A stretch of 64,000 nt of DNA, taken from NCBI GenBank assembly GCA_903928495.1, contig CAIYQZ010000076.1, positions 1 to 64,000 of the forward strand. The letters are read 5' to 3'. This stretch comes from an uncultured bacterium. Lineage in GTDB: Bacteria > Pseudomonadota > Gammaproteobacteria > Burkholderiales > Burkholderiaceae_C. The position numbers were made by a program, and so were the translations under genes. Under the pieces are notes generated by a model that saw nothing but the letters and a program-made list of their open reading frames with translations, did no database searches and was not told the DNA's origin. Of this stretch, positions 26,749 through 34,988 are shown piece after piece (positions within the stretch are counted from its first letter, which is position 1; every line of letters starts with the position of its first letter).

Positions 26749-27015
26749 ATGGGCCGTGACATCCGGTTCGTGCCCGACGCTTGGGATGCCTACGTATGGT
26801 GGCAAAGCCAAGACCGCAAAACCCTCAAACGCATCAACACCTTGATTGAAGCTGCGGCGCGCGAGCCCTTTGCCGGGCTGGGCAAGCCCGAACCTCTGGT
26901 GGGCAACCTGGCGGGCTACTGGTCACGCCGCATCGACGGCGCACACCGCTTGGTCTATCGCGCCACCGATACCGAACTGGTGGTCATTGCCTGCCGGTTT
27001 CATTACGACGATTGA
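26749..27015 (+). CDS. yoeB: YoeB-type mRNA interferase toxin
   Basis: An 88-residue RelE/YoeB-superfamily ribosome-dependent endoribonuclease. The family features IRFVPDAWDAYVWWQSQD, KPEPLVGNLAGYWSRRID and the C-terminal catalytic HRLVYR...CRFHYDD are intact, including the terminal His-Tyr. Expressed with its antitoxin. Confidence 0.93.
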   Translation: MGRDIRFVPDAWDAYVWWQSQDRKTLKRINTLIEAAAREPFAGLGKPEPLVGNLAGYWSRRIDGAHRLVYRATDTELVVIACRFHYDD

Positions 27016-27059
27016 CGACAAAGTTTGCACCCAAAAAAAACCCGGCCAGGGAGGCCTGC

Positions 27060-27323
27060 ATGACCCCACAAACCTTCATCGCCAAATGGGGCGCGCCCGA
27101 TGGCGCACCCGGCACCGCCTACCAGCACACCGAAGCCGTGGAAGACGGCGCGCCCACCCCCGAATACTTGCCCGAAAGTTATATGCAAAATGTGCCTATA
27201 GCGCTTTACCGCATTGGGTTTACAGCTACAACTGTAGCTAACCCAAAGGCCAACGCCATGACCGATGATGAAATCCCAAAGCGTCTGCTGGCGCTCAATC
27301 TCGCAGAGGCCACCCATGTTTGA
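27060..27323 (+). pseudogene. Scar of a type IIL/Eco57I-like DNA methyltransferase-restriction gene
   Basis: The frame begins MTPQTFIAKWGAP, like the start of MmeI/Eco57I-type fused restriction-methylases. It ends TDDEIPKRLLALNLAEA, like the C-terminal tail of the same large proteins. The more than 800 residues normally between are missing, and a dispersed repeat copy lies at the junction. Best read as a deletion scar. The final codons overlap the start of the IclR gene. Confidence 0.45.
27181..27229 (-). repeat. Dispersed repeat copy 4
   Basis: On the minus strand GTAGCT starts at 27229, AAGCGCTATAGGC at 27206 (23-base offset), then an ATTTTG tail. It lies in the restriction-methylase scar. 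The element's 5' end forms AGCTAC-AACT-GTAGCT with the flank, perhaps a trace of a second copy. Confidence 0.7.
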
Positions 27324-28107
27324 TTCCGAAGCCTCATCCAACGAGTCCCCGACCCGCACCTCTCGCGGCATCCAGAGCGTGGAAGTGGGCGGCCAGTTGC
27401 TGAAGGCCCTGGCCCGCTCGGGCAGGCGCATGGCACTGAAAGACCTGGCCCGCGATGCCGACATGACCCCGGCCAAAGCCCACCCCTACCTGGTGAGTTT
27501 TGGCAAGCTGGGGCTGATCGAACAAGACCCAGTGAGCGGCCACTATGGCCTGGGGCAACTGGCGGTGCAGTTGGGCCTCATCAGCCTGCAACAGGTGGAC
27601 CCTGTGCGCCTCACCATTGCCGAGCTGCCAGCCCTGGCGCAGGCCATGGACTGCACCGTGTCGGCCGCAGTGTGGGGCAGCGCCGGGCCCATCATCGTGC
27701 GGGTGGAAGAAGGCCCACGCGCCGTGAACGTCAGTATGCGCCACGGCATACCCGCGTCGCTGCGGCACACGGGCACGGGCAAGGTGTTTGCCGCCTACCT
27801 GCCCGCCGCCCAGATCAAAGAAGCCCTGGTGGCCCAAGGCGAGCCCGACGCCTGGGGCGACCCGCTGTTTGAAGCCGAGCTGGCCCGCATCCGCGAGCTG
27901 GGCCTGAGCCAGGTGGACCAGGAGCTGATTTCAGGCATCAGCGCCATGGCTGTGCCGGTGTTCGACGGCTTCGGCCGCCTGGCCCTGGCCATTGCAGCCA
28001 TGGGCCCCACCGCACTGCTCAACCTCGACCCGCAAGGTCAGCAGGCACAAACCCTCAAGGCGCTGGGGCAGCGCTTGTCGCTGCGACTGGGGGCGCCGGT
28101 GGGGTGA
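27316..28107 (+). CDS. IclR-family transcriptional regulator
   Basis: A 263-residue regulator. An N-terminal winged helix (about residues 15-75: GIQSVEVGGQLLKALA, then LKDLARDADMTPAKAHPYLVSF and YGLGQLAVQLG) precedes the IclR effector domain (about 85-260, containing RHTGTGKVFAAYLP and LISGISAMAVPVFDG). The ATG at 27316 is chosen over an upstream ATG because it gives the normal N-terminus. Target unknown; candidates are the FAD/fahA operon or the gentisate genes. A diverged copy of its last codons occurs at 29926-29976. Confidence 0.88.
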   Translation: MFDSEASSNESPTRTSRGIQSVEVGGQLLKALARSGRRMALKDLARDADMTPAKAHPYLVSFGKLGLIEQDPVSGHYGLGQLAVQLGLISLQQVDPVRLTIAELPALAQAMDCTVSAAVWGSAGPIIVRVEEGPRAVNVSMRHGIPASLRHTGTGKVFAAYLPAAQIKEALVAQGEPDAWGDPLFEAELARIRELGLSQVDQELISGISAMAVPVFDGFGRLALAIAAMGPTALLNLDPQGQQAQTLKALGQRLSLRLGAPVG

Positions 28108-28136
28108 TGTCGCCCTTCCGCCACCGCTCCGCCCCC

Positions 28137-28177
28137 ACCTGGTGCGCCTGTACCAACCGGGTCAGCATGTCCCTCAA
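28137..28177 (-). pseudogene. Fragment of a marR gene end
   Basis: Bases 28141-28172 match 30659-30690, the 3' end of the MarR gene, at 29 of 32 positions without gaps. On the minus strand this reads RDMLTRLVQAHQV against MDMLTRLVLAHHE. It lies 30 bases after the iclR stop. Confidence 0.7.
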
Positions 28178-28208
28178 TCAAGCGAGTGCTTGCGAGGTCG
28201 ATTCACGA

Positions 28209-29198
28209 TCATGAAGCGCTGGTCGGCGCTTGGTCGCGCGTCTTCCACATTGAGACCAGGACGCCGCCTGCAATCAAGCCGAATGTCACGCTCAGAGAGA
28301 TCACTGCCGGGATCTTGCCGATGATGCCCACCAGGAAAATCTTGCTGCCAATGAACACCAGCACCAGTGCCAGGGCGTACTTGAGGTACTTGAACCGGTG
28401 AATCATGGCCGACAGCGCAAAGTACAAAGCGCGCAGTCCCAAGATGGCGAAGATGTTGCTGGTGTAGACGATGAACGGGTCGGTGGTGATGGCAAAAATG
28501 GCGGGCACTGAGTCCACCGCGAATATCAGGTCCACAAATTCCACCAACACCAGCGCCAGGAACAGCGGCGTCGCGAAACGCTCAAGCTTGCCGGTCTTGG
28601 GATCGGTCTCGCGAACCCAGAAGGCGTTGCCGCGCAGGCCTTCGGTCACGCGCATGTGGCGCTTCAGGAACTTCAGCAGTGCGTTGTTGGCGATGTCAGG
28701 CACATGGTCGGCGATGACCCACATCTTGATGCCCGTGAAAACCAGAAACGCGCCGAACACGTACAGCACCCAACTGAACTGGCTCACCAGCGTTGCACCC
28801 AGTGCGATCATGATGGCGCGCAACACGATCACGCCCAGAATGCCCCAGAACAAAACCCGGTGCTGGTATTGCCGCGGAATGGCAAAGAAGGTGAAGATCA
28901 GCGCGATGACGAACACGTTGTCCATCGACAGCGACTTCTCGATCATGAACCCGGTGAAGTAGTCCATGCCACTCTGGGCACCCAGGTACCACCAAATCCA
29001 AGCGCCGAACATCAACGCCACACTGATGTAACCGCCAGACAGGAGCAGGCTTTCCTGCACACCAATCTCATGGTCATCTTTGTGAAGCACGCCAAGGTCG
29101 AAGGCGAGCAGCGCGACCACAATACCGACAAAGGTCAGCCAGATCCAGGCCGGTTTGCCCAGAAATTCAGACGATAGGAAGGGAAGCAAGGTGTCCAT
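28209..29198 (-). CDS. terC: TerC/Alx-family membrane protein
   Basis: A 329-residue integral membrane protein with about nine helices. Conserved acidic motifs are visible in FDLGVLHKDDHEI, FIEKSLSMDNVFV (about residues 85-97) and LVEFVDLIFAVDSVPAIFA (about 216-234). TerC/Alx proteins are implicated in tellurite tolerance and Mn2+ export. No yybP-ykoY riboswitch-like leader was seen. Pairs with a TerB-like gene upstream on the same strand. Confidence 0.93.
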   Translation of the reverse strand: MDTLLPFLSSEFLGKPAWIWLTFVGIVVALLAFDLGVLHKDDHEIGVQESLLLSGGYISVALMFGAWIWWYLGAQSGMDYFTGFMIEKSLSMDNVFVIALIFTFFAIPRQYQHRVLFWGILGVIVLRAIMIALGATLVSQFSWVLYVFGAFLVFTGIKMWVIADHVPDIANNALLKFLKRHMRVTEGLRGNAFWVRETDPKTGKLERFATPLFLALVLVEFVDLIFAVDSVPAIFAITTDPFIVYTSNIFAILGLRALYFALSAMIHRFKYLKYALALVLVFIGSKIFLVGIIGKIPAVISLSVTFGLIAGGVLVSMWKTRDQAPTSAS

Positions 29199-29265
29199 GT
29201 TTGACTTTCAGATCAAATAGAGAGGGTGCAAGTGCGTCTTGTGTTGAACAGCCAAAAACCCGACC

Positions 29266-29664
29266 CTATGCGGCCACGCAACCCATCTTCCATTGCAGCA
29301 AAGCCGCGCCAACCAGGGTTGCTTCTGCATCGGTCAGGTGCCCATCGGCCTCGGTTGCTGCACTTGCCAGTCGAAGCACTTTGGCCTGGATTTCCGGCTC
29401 ATCCACCTCGGACAGCAGGGCTGTCAGGGTTGTGCTGTCCACGGTGCACATGCCTGCACTGGTCTTGTCCTGAACGGCAACAAGGTCTTCACACAGTTGC
29501 AGCATGACCTGCGAAAAAGCGCCCTCTGGCAGACCCAACTCGCGCTCTGCGTCCAGGTGCCGCAGAACACTGATTTCTGACTTGCACACATTGCCGTCGG
29601 AAATCAACGCGAGCGCCACGATGCGGGCTGCGGCTTCGGGGCTGTTGGTGGGGTAAGTTCTCAT
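29266..29664 (-). CDS. TerB-like tellurite-resistance-family protein
   Basis: A 132-residue all-helical acidic protein. Features resemble TerB: an N-terminal ARIVALALISDGNVCKSE and a C-terminal LASAATEADGHLTDAEATLVGAAL, repeats of a helix-turn pattern with acidic metal-binding candidates. AAGGAAAA lies upstream of the ATG. Probably forms an operon with terC 67 bases downstream. Confidence 0.75.
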   Translation of the reverse strand: MRTYPTNSPEAAARIVALALISDGNVCKSEISVLRHLDAERELGLPEGAFSQVMLQLCEDLVAVQDKTSAGMCTVDSTTLTALLSEVDEPEIQAKVLRLASAATEADGHLTDAEATLVGAALLQWKMGCVAA

Positions 29665-30030
29665 CGTGTTTTTCCTTGATTCATTTCAGTTCGTTTGACA
29701 GTGGCTGTGTTCTGCGCATGAGGTCTTTACCAGTCGGCTCCTGCGACGCGACTCACGGCCTTTTGTTGTTCAGAGCCTGAAATGTGCACGACTTAATACT
29801 TCTGAATAAGCTGATGTTTAGTGAAATAAATTCAGTTTTTAAAGATGTTTAAGCATGCAGAACTCCCAGCAGCGAGGGCTGCTGAACGTGTGACACGAGC
29901 TTGAATCCCGCAGCTGGTGCGGGCGGTAGCATTGGGGCAGCAACTGTCGCTGCGGTTGGGCGCGCGGGTGGGGTGAAGCTTGCGGCTGGGCAGCGCGGCT
30001 GTTCAAAGGTGAAATTGTTCAGGACACATC
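29665..30030. other. Intergenic scar region
   Basis: About 365 bases. The left part (29690-29870) is AT-rich and probably holds the terBC promoter. The right part holds an iclR gene-end fragment (29926-29976). No other gene was seen. Confidence 0.5.
29926..29976 (+). pseudogene. Fragment of an iclR gene end
   Basis: Codons from 29926 read VALGQQLSLRLGARVG followed by TGA at 29974-29976, against KALGQRLSLRLGAPVG and TGA at the end of the intact IclR gene (37 of 45 bases in the last 15 codons). No start or upstream part remains. Confidence 0.7.
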
Positions 30031-30567
30031 ATGAACTTCAGGATTCTCGGTACCGGTCACAGCCAAGAAGTGACGAATCTGTTCACTTCGGTGTTCTCGT
30101 CATCTGAAGGGAATGACGAAGGACAGGTGATCGGCGCACTGGCCTCGGCATTGGCCGCTCGCACAGACAACCAGGAGGTGATCTGCGTGGGCGCCTGTGC
30201 CGACGCCACGCTGATTGGAGCCATCTTTTTGACCCGACTGCGCTTCGAAGAGCCCGTCGAAGCCTACTTGCTGTCACCCGTTGCGGTCAGCACCGCGCAT
30301 CAGGGACAAGGAACTGGACAGGCCTTGATCAGGTACGGGCTGGATTGCCTGAAGCGTCGCTCGGTAGACCTGGTTGTGACCTATGGCGATCCAACTTATT
30401 ACGCCAAGACGGGGTTTCAGGCACTGTCAGAAGAAATCGTCCAGGCTCCTCAGGCGCTCTCAATGCCAGAAGGTTGGCTCGGTCAGTGCTTGTCTGGAGA
30501 AGCCATTCCCACCCTGAAAAGCCGACCTGTCTGCGTTCGGGAGTTTGACGATCCGGCCTATTGGTGA
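30031..30567 (+). CDS. GNAT-family N-acetyltransferase
   Basis: A 178-residue acetyltransferase. The acetyl-CoA-binding motif A is visible as LSPVAVSTAHQGQGTGQALI (about residues 81-100), followed by VDLVVTYGDPTYYAKTGFQAL. AGGA lies upstream of the ATG. Substrate unknown. Convergent with the MarR gene. Confidence 0.9.
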   Translation: MNFRILGTGHSQEVTNLFTSVFSSSEGNDEGQVIGALASALAARTDNQEVICVGACADATLIGAIFLTRLRFEEPVEAYLLSPVAVSTAHQGQGTGQALIRYGLDCLKRRSVDLVVTYGDPTYYAKTGFQALSEEIVQAPQALSMPEGWLGQCLSGEAIPTLKSRPVCVREFDDPAYW

Positions 30568-30623
30568 TGCCCGTGTTGGGCCCCCAGCCGTTACTTCGCC
30601 AAAAGGTTTCCCCAAACGCTCAC

Positions 30624-31073
30624 TCATACCTCGTCCGACGCCCCTGGCGCGCCCTCATGGTGCGCCAGCACCAACCGCGTCAGCATGTCCATGAACAGCG
30701 GTTTTTCGGCATCGGTCAGCGGTGCCAGCATGCGCGCCTGAGCAGCCGCCACCTGAGGCTGCATGTCTGCCAGCAAGGCGGCACCGTCTTCGGTGATGCC
30801 CAGCAGCTTCACCCGCCGGTCGGTGGGTGAGGCGCTGCGGCGCAGCAGGCCACGGGCTTCAAGGCGGTCCACCACACCGGCGGTGGTGGACGTGTCCAGC
30901 CCCATGAGGTTCGCCAGGCTTCGCTGGTCCAGGCCAGGCTGCCGCTGCACCGTCAACAGCGCGCCATATTGCACGGGGGTGATGCCAAAGCCCTGTGTTT
31001 CCTGCAAGAAAACGGCCACGGCCATTTGCTGCAGGCGGCGGATGTGATGACCGGGCAATGCGTCGAGTGACAT
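30624..31073 (-). CDS. MarR-family regulator of the gentisate operon
   Basis: A 149-residue winged-helix regulator. The recognition region is QRSLANLMGLDTSTTAGVVDRLEARGLLRR and the wing SPTDRRVKLLGITEDG. It is divergent from the 3-hydroxybenzoate hydroxylase operon with a palindrome between, so it most likely represses that operon and responds to an aromatic acid. The last 30 bases are echoed at 28141-28172. Confidence 0.9.
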   Translation of the reverse strand: MSLDALPGHHIRRLQQMAVAVFLQETQGFGITPVQYGALLTVQRQPGLDQRSLANLMGLDTSTTAGVVDRLEARGLLRRSASPTDRRVKLLGITEDGAALLADMQPQVAAAQARMLAPLTDAEKPLFMDMLTRLVLAHHEGAPGASDEV

Positions 31074-31138
31074 GACGGGGCTGTGGCGGGTAACGGGTTT
31101 TCCCCGGGTGGATGAATTTCCAAATAATACTTATACTA

Positions 31139-31158
31139 ATCGTCAGCATACTGATGAT
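31139..31158. promoter_or_regulatory. Probable MarR operator
   Basis: ATCGTCAG-CATA-CTGATGAT, a 20-base palindrome with 7 of 8 matched pairs, in the AT-rich divergent region between marR and the hydroxylase, 26 bases before the hydroxylase ATG. Confidence 0.6.
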
Positions 31159-31183
31159 ATGCATACACACCAGGAGACTCCGC

Positions 31184-32410
31184 ATGACCTCTTCCCCCTC
31201 CACCGCCCCTGCCGCCCTCCCCGTCATCGTGGCTGGCGGTGGCATTGGCGGCCTCGCCGCAGCACTGGCGCTGGTGCGCCAGGGTTTTGACGTGACCGTG
31301 CTGGAGCAAGCCGCTGAAATCGGCGAAATCGGCGCGGGCATCCAGCTCGGCCCCAACGCCTTCCACGCGTTTGACGCACTCGGCGTGGGCGACAAAACCC
31401 GCGCCCGCGCCGTGTACACCGACCACATGGTCATGCACGACGCGCTGGACGAATACCAAGTGGGCAAGATTCCCACGGGCGAGGCTTTTCGCCAGCGCTT
31501 TGGCAACCCCTATGCGGTGATTCACCGGGTGGACATCCACAAATCGCTGCTGGAAGGGGCTGTGGAAACCGGGCGGGTGAAGTTCGTCACGTCCACCCGC
31601 GTGGAACGCATCGAACAAACCGACGGCACCGTGACCGCCATCGACCAGCATGGCCACCGCCACACCGGTGTGGCGCTGATCGGGGCCGACGGCGGCAAGT
31701 CGGTGGTGCGCACCCAGTATGTGAACGACCCACCCCGCGTGACTGGCCATGTGGTGTACCGCGCCGTGGTGGAAAAAGAAGACTTCCCTGAAAACCTGCG
31801 CGGGAACGCCGCCAGCATCTGGGTGGGCCCCAACTGCCACCTGGTGCACTACCCCCTGCGCGGTGGAGAGCAATACAACGTGGTGGTCACCTTCCACAGC
31901 CGCGAGAAAGAAGAATGGGGCGTGACCGACGGCAGCAAAGAAGAGGTGCAAAGCTACTTCCAAGGCATTTGCCCCAAGGCCCGCCAGCTGATTGAGCTGC
32001 CCAAAAGCTGGAAGCGCTGGGCCACCGCCGACCGTGAGCCCATTGGCCAGTGGAGCTTTGGCCGCGCCACCCTGCTGGGCGACGCCGCCCACCCCACCAC
32101 CCAGTACCTGGCACAAGGCGCGTGCATGGCGCTGGAAGACGCCGTGACGCTGGGCGAAGCGCTGCGCGTCACCCAGACCGCCACCGGGCACGACTGGGAC
32201 AAGGCGCTTGACCTGTACCAGCGCAGCCGCGTGGCGCGCACCGCCCGCATCGTGCTCTCGGCCCGCGAAATGGGCCGCCTGTACCACGCCAAAGGCGTGG
32301 AGCGCCTGGTGCGCAACGACCTGTGGCGCGGCCGCAGCCCTGAGCGCTTTTACGACGCGGTGGAATGGCTCTACGGCTGGAACGTGAACAACTGCCTGGC
32401 AGCACACTGA
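31184..32410 (+). CDS. nagX: 3-Hydroxybenzoate 6-hydroxylase
   Basis: A 408-residue class A flavin monooxygenase converting 3-hydroxybenzoate to gentisate. The Rossmann motif VAGGGIGGLAAALAL lies near residue 15, the DG motif in LIGADGGKSVVR, and GDAAHPTTQYLAQGACMALEDA near residues 304-325; the last is typical of the salicylate/3-hydroxybenzoate hydroxylase group. The ATG at 31184 follows CAGGAG. First gene of the gentisate operon, which fixes the product as gentisate; salicylate 5-hydroxylation is unlikely because that uses a multicomponent system. Confidence 0.9.
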   Translation: MTSSPSTAPAALPVIVAGGGIGGLAAALALVRQGFDVTVLEQAAEIGEIGAGIQLGPNAFHAFDALGVGDKTRARAVYTDHMVMHDALDEYQVGKIPTGEAFRQRFGNPYAVIHRVDIHKSLLEGAVETGRVKFVTSTRVERIEQTDGTVTAIDQHGHRHTGVALIGADGGKSVVRTQYVNDPPRVTGHVVYRAVVEKEDFPENLRGNAASIWVGPNCHLVHYPLRGGEQYNVVVTFHSREKEEWGVTDGSKEEVQSYFQGICPKARQLIELPKSWKRWATADREPIGQWSFGRATLLGDAAHPTTQYLAQGACMALEDAVTLGEALRVTQTATGHDWDKALDLYQRSRVARTARIVLSAREMGRLYHAKGVERLVRNDLWRGRSPERFYDAVEWLYGWNVNNCLAAH

Positions 32411-32411
32411 A

Positions 32412-32462
32412 ATATCAAGAAAATCAGCCTCTACCGCTTTTCTGTATTGCATCAACAGCTAT
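32412..32462 (-). repeat. Dispersed repeat copy 5
   Basis: On the minus strand ATAGCT starts at 32462 and AAGCGGTAGAGGC at 32439 (23-base offset), followed by ATTTTCTTGATAT. It fills the gap between the hydroxylase and gentisate dioxygenase genes. Confidence 0.8.
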
Positions 32463-32490
32463 ACAAATCAACACACCCACAGGACCCACC

Positions 32491-33543
32491 ATGAACGAAC
32501 TAGGCCGCCTGGAAGACCTGCCCCAGAGCTACCGCGACGAGCTGACCGCCTTGAACCTGGTGCCCCTGTGGCCCAGCCTGCGCGGGGTGTTGCCACCGAA
32601 TGTGCCGACCCGCAAAACCGCGCCCACCCACTGGCCCTACGCCAGCCTGAAACCCCTGTTGCTGCAAGCCGGTGAACTCACCCCCATCGAAAAAGCCGAG
32701 CGCCGCGTGCTGGTGCTGGCCAACCCCGGCCACGGCCTGGAAAAAATGCAGGCCAGCGCCGCCATGTACTTGGGCATGCAACTGCTGCTGCCCGGCGAGT
32801 GGGCTCCCAGCCACCGCCACACCCCCAACGCCGTGCGCATGATCGTCGAGGGCGAAGGCGCCTACACCACGGTAGATGGTGAGAAGTGCCCCATGGCGCG
32901 CGGTGACCTCATCCTCACGCCCACCGGCTTGTGGCACGAACACGGCCACGATGGCACCGAGCCCGTGGTGTGGCTGGACGTGCTGGACCTGCCGCTGGTG
33001 TATTACATGGAAGCCAGCTACCACATCAACGGCGCCCGCCAAGACGTGAAGCCCGGACGGGGCGACCGCGCCTGGAGCCGCGCCGGTGTAGTGCCGACAC
33101 CCATCTTCACCCGCAGCCACAAAACCTACCCCCTGCTGCGTTACCCCTGGGTGGACACCCGCGCCGCCCTGGTGGGCCTGGCCGAAGACCAGCCAGACCT
33201 GGAATGTGTGCAGGTCACCTACGTCAACCCCGAAACCGGCGACGATGCAGAAAACATCCTGGGCTTCTACGCGCTGATGCTGCGCCCCGGCCAGACCCTG
33301 CGCCTGCCTGCGCGTTCACCCGCGTGTGTGTTCCACCAGATCGAGGGCAGCACCGACGTGGTGGTGGGCAATACCGGTGAAAGCACGACCCCCTTCACCC
33401 TGGTCGAAGCCGACACCTGCTGCGCCCCCGGCTACACCGCCGCCACTCTGACCAACCGCAGCGCCACCGAGCCCGCCTTTGTGTTCATGGCCGACGAAAG
33501 CCCCTTGCACCGCAAGCTGGGCGTTTACGAAGTTCGCGGCTGA
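32491..33543 (+). CDS. nagI: Gentisate 1,2-dioxygenase
   Basis: A 350-residue bicupin Fe(II) dioxygenase that opens gentisate to maleylpyruvate. The N-terminal cupin carries the iron-binding [20 protein letters not shown] (about residues 107-126) and a downstream His in [11 protein letters not shown]. The C-terminal cupin is present. Start ATG at 32491 with AGGA upstream. Length fits the family. Confidence 0.95.
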   Translation: MNELGRLEDLPQSYRDELTALNLVPLWPSLRGVLPPNVPTRKTAPTHWPYASLKPLLLQAGELTPIEKAERRVLVLANPGHGLEKMQASAAMYLGMQLLLPGEWAPSHRHTPNAVRMIVEGEGAYTTVDGEKCPMARGDLILTPTGLWHEHGHDGTEPVVWLDVLDLPLVYYMEASYHINGARQDVKPGRGDRAWSRAGVVPTPIFTRSHKTYPLLRYPWVDTRAALVGLAEDQPDLECVQVTYVNPETGDDAENILGFYALMLRPGQTLRLPARSPACVFHQIEGSTDVVVGNTGESTTPFTLVEADTCCAPGYTAATLTNRSATEPAFVFMADESPLHRKLGVYEVRG

Positions 33544-33569
33544 AACCCTCACCACACACCCCCTCACAC

Positions 33570-34283
33570 ATGACCGCATACCTCTTCTCTCCCCCCGCCG
33601 TCCAAAGCCTGCCCGTGCGCGGCCAGACCGAGCGCTTTCCCATCAACCGCATCTTCTGCGTGGGCCGCAACTACCACGCCCATGCGGTGGAAATGGGCCG
33701 CCCCGTGGACAAGAGCGTGGAGCAAGCCTTTTACTTCACCAAATCGCCACAGACACTGGTGGAAAGCGGCTCAGTAGTCGCCTATCCACCCCGCACCAGC
33801 AACTACCACTTCGAGATGGAACTGGTGGTGGCCATTCGCAAAGCGGGGTTTCGCGTGAGCGAAGCCAACGCCCACGAACACATCTACGGCTACGCCGCTG
33901 GTCTGGACATGACCCGGCGCGACCTGCAACTGGTGGCCCGCGACAAAGGCCGCCCTTGGGACACGGGCAAAGACATCGAAGAAGGCTCGGTGTGCGCCGA
34001 GATCGTGCCACTGCCCGGTGTGGTGATCGAGGGCGGCGCCATTGCTTTGGAAGTGAATGGCACCACCAAACAAAGCTCGGATGTGAACAAGCTGATCTGG
34101 AACATCCGCGAAATCATTGCCGACCTGTCCACCTACTACCACCTGCAACCCGGCGACCTGATTTACACAGGCACGCCCGAAGGAGTGGGCGCGGTGGTGA
34201 CCGGCGACAAAATCACCGGCCGGGTGGACCTGGGGGTTGCGGGCGTGACCGAGATCAGCCTGACGATTGGCGCGGCGGAATAA
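33570..34283 (+). CDS. nagK: Fumarylpyruvate hydrolase
   Basis: A 237-residue FAH-superfamily hydrolase that cleaves fumarylpyruvate to fumarate and pyruvate. Conserved segments are [16 protein letters not shown] (about residues 28-43), the metal-binding [10 protein letters not shown] (about 80-89), [14 protein letters not shown] and [11 protein letters not shown]. Third gene of the gentisate operon. Confidence 0.94.
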   Translation: MTAYLFSPPAVQSLPVRGQTERFPINRIFCVGRNYHAHAVEMGRPVDKSVEQAFYFTKSPQTLVESGSVVAYPPRTSNYHFEMELVVAIRKAGFRVSEANAHEHIYGYAAGLDMTRRDLQLVARDKGRPWDTGKDIEEGSVCAEIVPLPGVVIEGGAIALEVNGTTKQSSDVNKLIWNIREIIADLSTYYHLQPGDLIYTGTPEGVGAVVTGDKITGRVDLGVAGVTEISLTIGAAE

Positions 34284-34301
34284 GCAGCAACAAGGCACAC
34301 C

Positions 34302-34964
34302 ATGAAGCTCTACAACTTCTGGCGCAGCGGCACCTCGCACCGCACGCGCATTGCGCTCAACCTCAAAGGCGTCTCCACTGAGTACCTCGCGGTGCACTTG
34401 GGCAAAAACGCGCACCTTGGCGACGACTTCAAAGCCGTCAACCCGCAGCAATTGGTGCCGGCCCTGGTGCTGGAAGCCGCTGACAGCCCGGACCAGACCG
34501 AACACACCCTCATCCAGTCCCCCGCCATCATTGAATGGCTGGAGGAAGCGTACCCCACGCCCGCGCTGTTGCCCACAGACCCGTTCGAGCGCGCACAGGT
34601 GCGGGCCATGGCGGCGGTGGTGGGGTGTGACGTGCACCCCATCAACAACAAGCGCATCCTGGACTATTTGCGCCAACAGTTCGGTGCGGACGAGGTAGCC
34701 ATCAATGCATGGTGCGGCACATGGATCAGTGCGGGGTTTGATGCGCTGGAGGCACTCATCGCACAACCAGCGTCAGAAGTTCGCTATTGCTTTGGAGACA
34801 CCCCCACATTGGCCGATGTGTACCTGATTCCGCAAATCGAGAGTGCGCGGCGCTTCAAGGTGGATCTGAGCCGCTGGCCCAAGCTCATGGCCATTGACGC
34901 GCAATGCGCCACACTGGCAGCCTTTGCTGAGGCTGCGCCTGCTCGGCAGCCCGACGCGGCTTGA
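34302..34964 (+). CDS. nagL: Maleylpyruvate isomerase, zeta-class GST type
   Basis: A 220-residue glutathione-dependent isomerase converting maleylpyruvate to fumarylpyruvate. The N-terminal thioredoxin-fold motif LYNFWRSGTSHRTRIALNLK contains the zeta-GST active-site pattern (SxxSxR-like, here SGTSHR). NPQQLVPAL and QSPAIIEWLEE bind glutathione. It completes the operon. It could also isomerise maleylacetoacetate for the fahA operon. Confidence 0.93.
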   Translation: MKLYNFWRSGTSHRTRIALNLKGVSTEYLAVHLGKNAHLGDDFKAVNPQQLVPALVLEAADSPDQTEHTLIQSPAIIEWLEEAYPTPALLPTDPFERAQVRAMAAVVGCDVHPINNKRILDYLRQQFGADEVAINAWCGTWISAGFDALEALIAQPASEVRYCFGDTPTLADVYLIPQIESARRFKVDLSRWPKLMAIDAQCATLAAFAEAAPARQPDAA

Positions 34965-34988
34965 ACTGAAAAGCAAAGCCAGCCTGTC

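Noticed and set aside
29199..29265. yybP-ykoY manganese riboswitch before terC
   Set aside because: The gap is only 67 bases and shows no fitting stems.
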